DNA from: Halisarca cf. caerulea
Taxonomy: Eukaryota; Porifera; Demospongiae; Chondrillida; Halisarcidae
Length of the DNA stretch: 20,000 bases
NCBI GenBank assembly: GCA_963170055.1
Contig: CAUJGJ010000001.1
Span: 582,501 to 602,500, forward strand
Direction of reading: 5' to 3'
Shown: piece by piece, positions 19,292 to 20,000 of the stretch
How positions within the stretch are numbered: position 1 is the stretch's first letter
How the letters are laid out: each line of letters opens with the position of its first letter
Position numbers and translations under genes: made by a program
Notes under the pieces: model-generated
The model's input: only the letters and a program-made list of their open reading frames with translations
Told to the model about the DNA's origin: nothing
The model's database searches: none

Positions 19292-19842
19292 ACTAAACTA
19301 CTGCTTTGATTTGTAGATGGTGGCATTTCCAACCCAGAAACCCTTGTTCAGTGTGCCCTCCCACTTATTAGTGAAGGGCGAAAGCTGCTCGAGCCGTCAT
19401 CTTTTAGTAGCATTCCAACATCTACCAACAATGGCTACATCCCATCAACCATGCATCCTACTTCTCCACCGCCTGACAACTGGGCTGAACAAATCCCTGG
19501 CAATGTGAGTTTCTTTCACAATCACAAAAGTGAGAGGTGATAAATTCAGTCACTTTTCAATGCTTCTACTTTCATATGGACATACAAGTGTTGTTACTTC
19601 CACCAATGTCATCACTAGTTTGTTAGGTTGAAGATTTGATGACATTCTACTTTTGTAATTACTTTAAGCTTATTTCTCCCTTTTTTCCCCAGAATGTGCC
19701 CACAGTTGGCGATCGGGATGTTCTCCCATATTCCACATACACTCCAGCATCCAACTGTATGCCGCCATTGTCTGCCACATCAAGTATGCCCCCTTGCTCA
19801 CCATTCTATTCTCAGAGTGGTTATTCTTCCCAGCACTTTTAA
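16779..19842 (+). CDS. NFAT/NFAT5-like Rel-homology transcription factor (11 exons)
   Basis: Nuclear DNA-binding protein of the Rel superfamily, 472 residues. Exons: 16779-16788, 16887-17248, 17356-17439, 17530-17669, 17733-17890, 18315-18419, 18525-18554, 18890-18936, 19054-19198, 19317-19504, 19693-19842. All introns are GT-AG and all phases close. Residues 1-117 are Ser/Pro-rich with ASRKRSP as a possible NLS. RHD-N is about 118-255, with the DNA-contact loop RPRYESEGHRAPMK at 127-140, then FPSIK and KLLFRANL. The IPT/RHD-C domain is about 262-361 (GGDEFVLLGHKF, CKVEF, WKSAAEICKDKF, AKVPRCF, LQFTYVP). The C-tail of about 110 residues is Ser/Pro/Thr-rich. The Y-E-x-E-G-x-R...K loop and the WKS-AEI...KVP pattern are closer to NFAT5 than to NF-kB. 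There are no ankyrin repeats and no evident calcineurin-docking PxIxIT. Exon 1 contributes only MTE plus one base, but its frame and splice join are clean. Confidence 0.9.
17891..18314. other. intron 5 of the NFAT-like gene
   Basis: The intron between GTGAGA and TTTATAG; it separates the RHD-N and IPT coding parts. A 64-codon frame at 17980-18174 has no family resemblance and is not needed to keep phase. No element was recognised. Confidence 0.8.
18555..18889. other. intron 7 of the NFAT-like gene
   Basis: The intron between GTAAGT and TGTTTAG. It includes a short TATTGTATTGTAT run near 18606-18627. Otherwise nothing is seen. Confidence 0.8.
19261..19289. repeat. (GT)n microsatellite in intron 9 of the NFAT-like gene
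   Basis: About 14 uninterrupted GT units between the exon 9 donor and the exon 10 acceptor. Length variation here would change intron size only. Confidence 0.97.
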
Positions 19843-20000
19843 AAGAAACTTTCGTGAAACTCCCGTTTCATTGGGTATTCCAATGTAGATGTAGATGACA
19901 CCTTTGTCATCATGTCCTGTATTTCTTGTTCACACTTGTCTTATCAAGTTATATGTCAGTTTTCTCAACTGTGTGTTCTTTGAGCCCTTTCTGGGCACGC
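19843..20000 (+). other. start of the 3' UTR of the NFAT-like gene
   Basis: Follows the TAA at 19840-19842. No AATAAA-type signal is visible before the window ends, so the UTR probably continues beyond it. Confidence 0.6.

Overview
The window is animal nuclear DNA, AT-rich by eye, with spliced genes, GT-AG introns, CA/GT microsatellites and many small DNA transposons. The short introns, a HIRAN-like relic and a pogo/POGK-type transposase would fit an early-branching invertebrate such as a demosponge. That placement is inference; nothing here fixes the species. No rRNA, tRNA or CRISPR array was seen.

Two spliced genes can be rebuilt exon by exon, and every exon phase closes. On the minus strand, 16626 down to 939, 15 exons encode a 372-residue protein phosphatase methylesterase 1 (PPME1), an alpha/beta hydrolase that removes the C-terminal methyl ester of the PP2A catalytic subunit. 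On the plus strand, 16779 to 19842, 11 exons encode a 472-residue Rel-homology transcription factor closest to NFAT/NFAT5 (RHD-N, then an IPT domain, no ankyrin repeats). Their start codons lie head to head with 152 bases between them, so they probably share a bidirectional promoter, which holds a CRE/ATF-like TTACGTCA and a GGAAAA core.

The NFAT-like gene is compact, with introns of 63 to 424 bases. PPME1 is stretched over about 15.7 kb because several introns are filled with mobile DNA. Intron 14 (999-3076) holds one copy of a 1-kb repeat and a perfect 55-bp snap-back. Intron 12 (3261-6995) holds a TIR-bounded pogo-type element (3507-6236) with a broken transposase and, inside the same TIRs, a broken HIRAN-like gene; a 410-bp hAT-like element follows. 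Intron 10 (7210-9873) holds an inverted copy of the 1-kb repeat fused to a partial copy, forming a 280-bp foldback. Introns 5 and 6 hold small hairpin elements and a TA-flanked MITE. The far left (1-938) is a CA repeat and 3' flank with one doubtful exon-like reading frame.

The most interesting points are the transposon with the HIRAN-like cargo relic, the inverted repeats that bracket PPME1 exons 11-14, the head-to-head promoter, the mixed Rel/NFAT DNA-contact loop, and a B56-type LxxVxE motif in the PPME1 linker.
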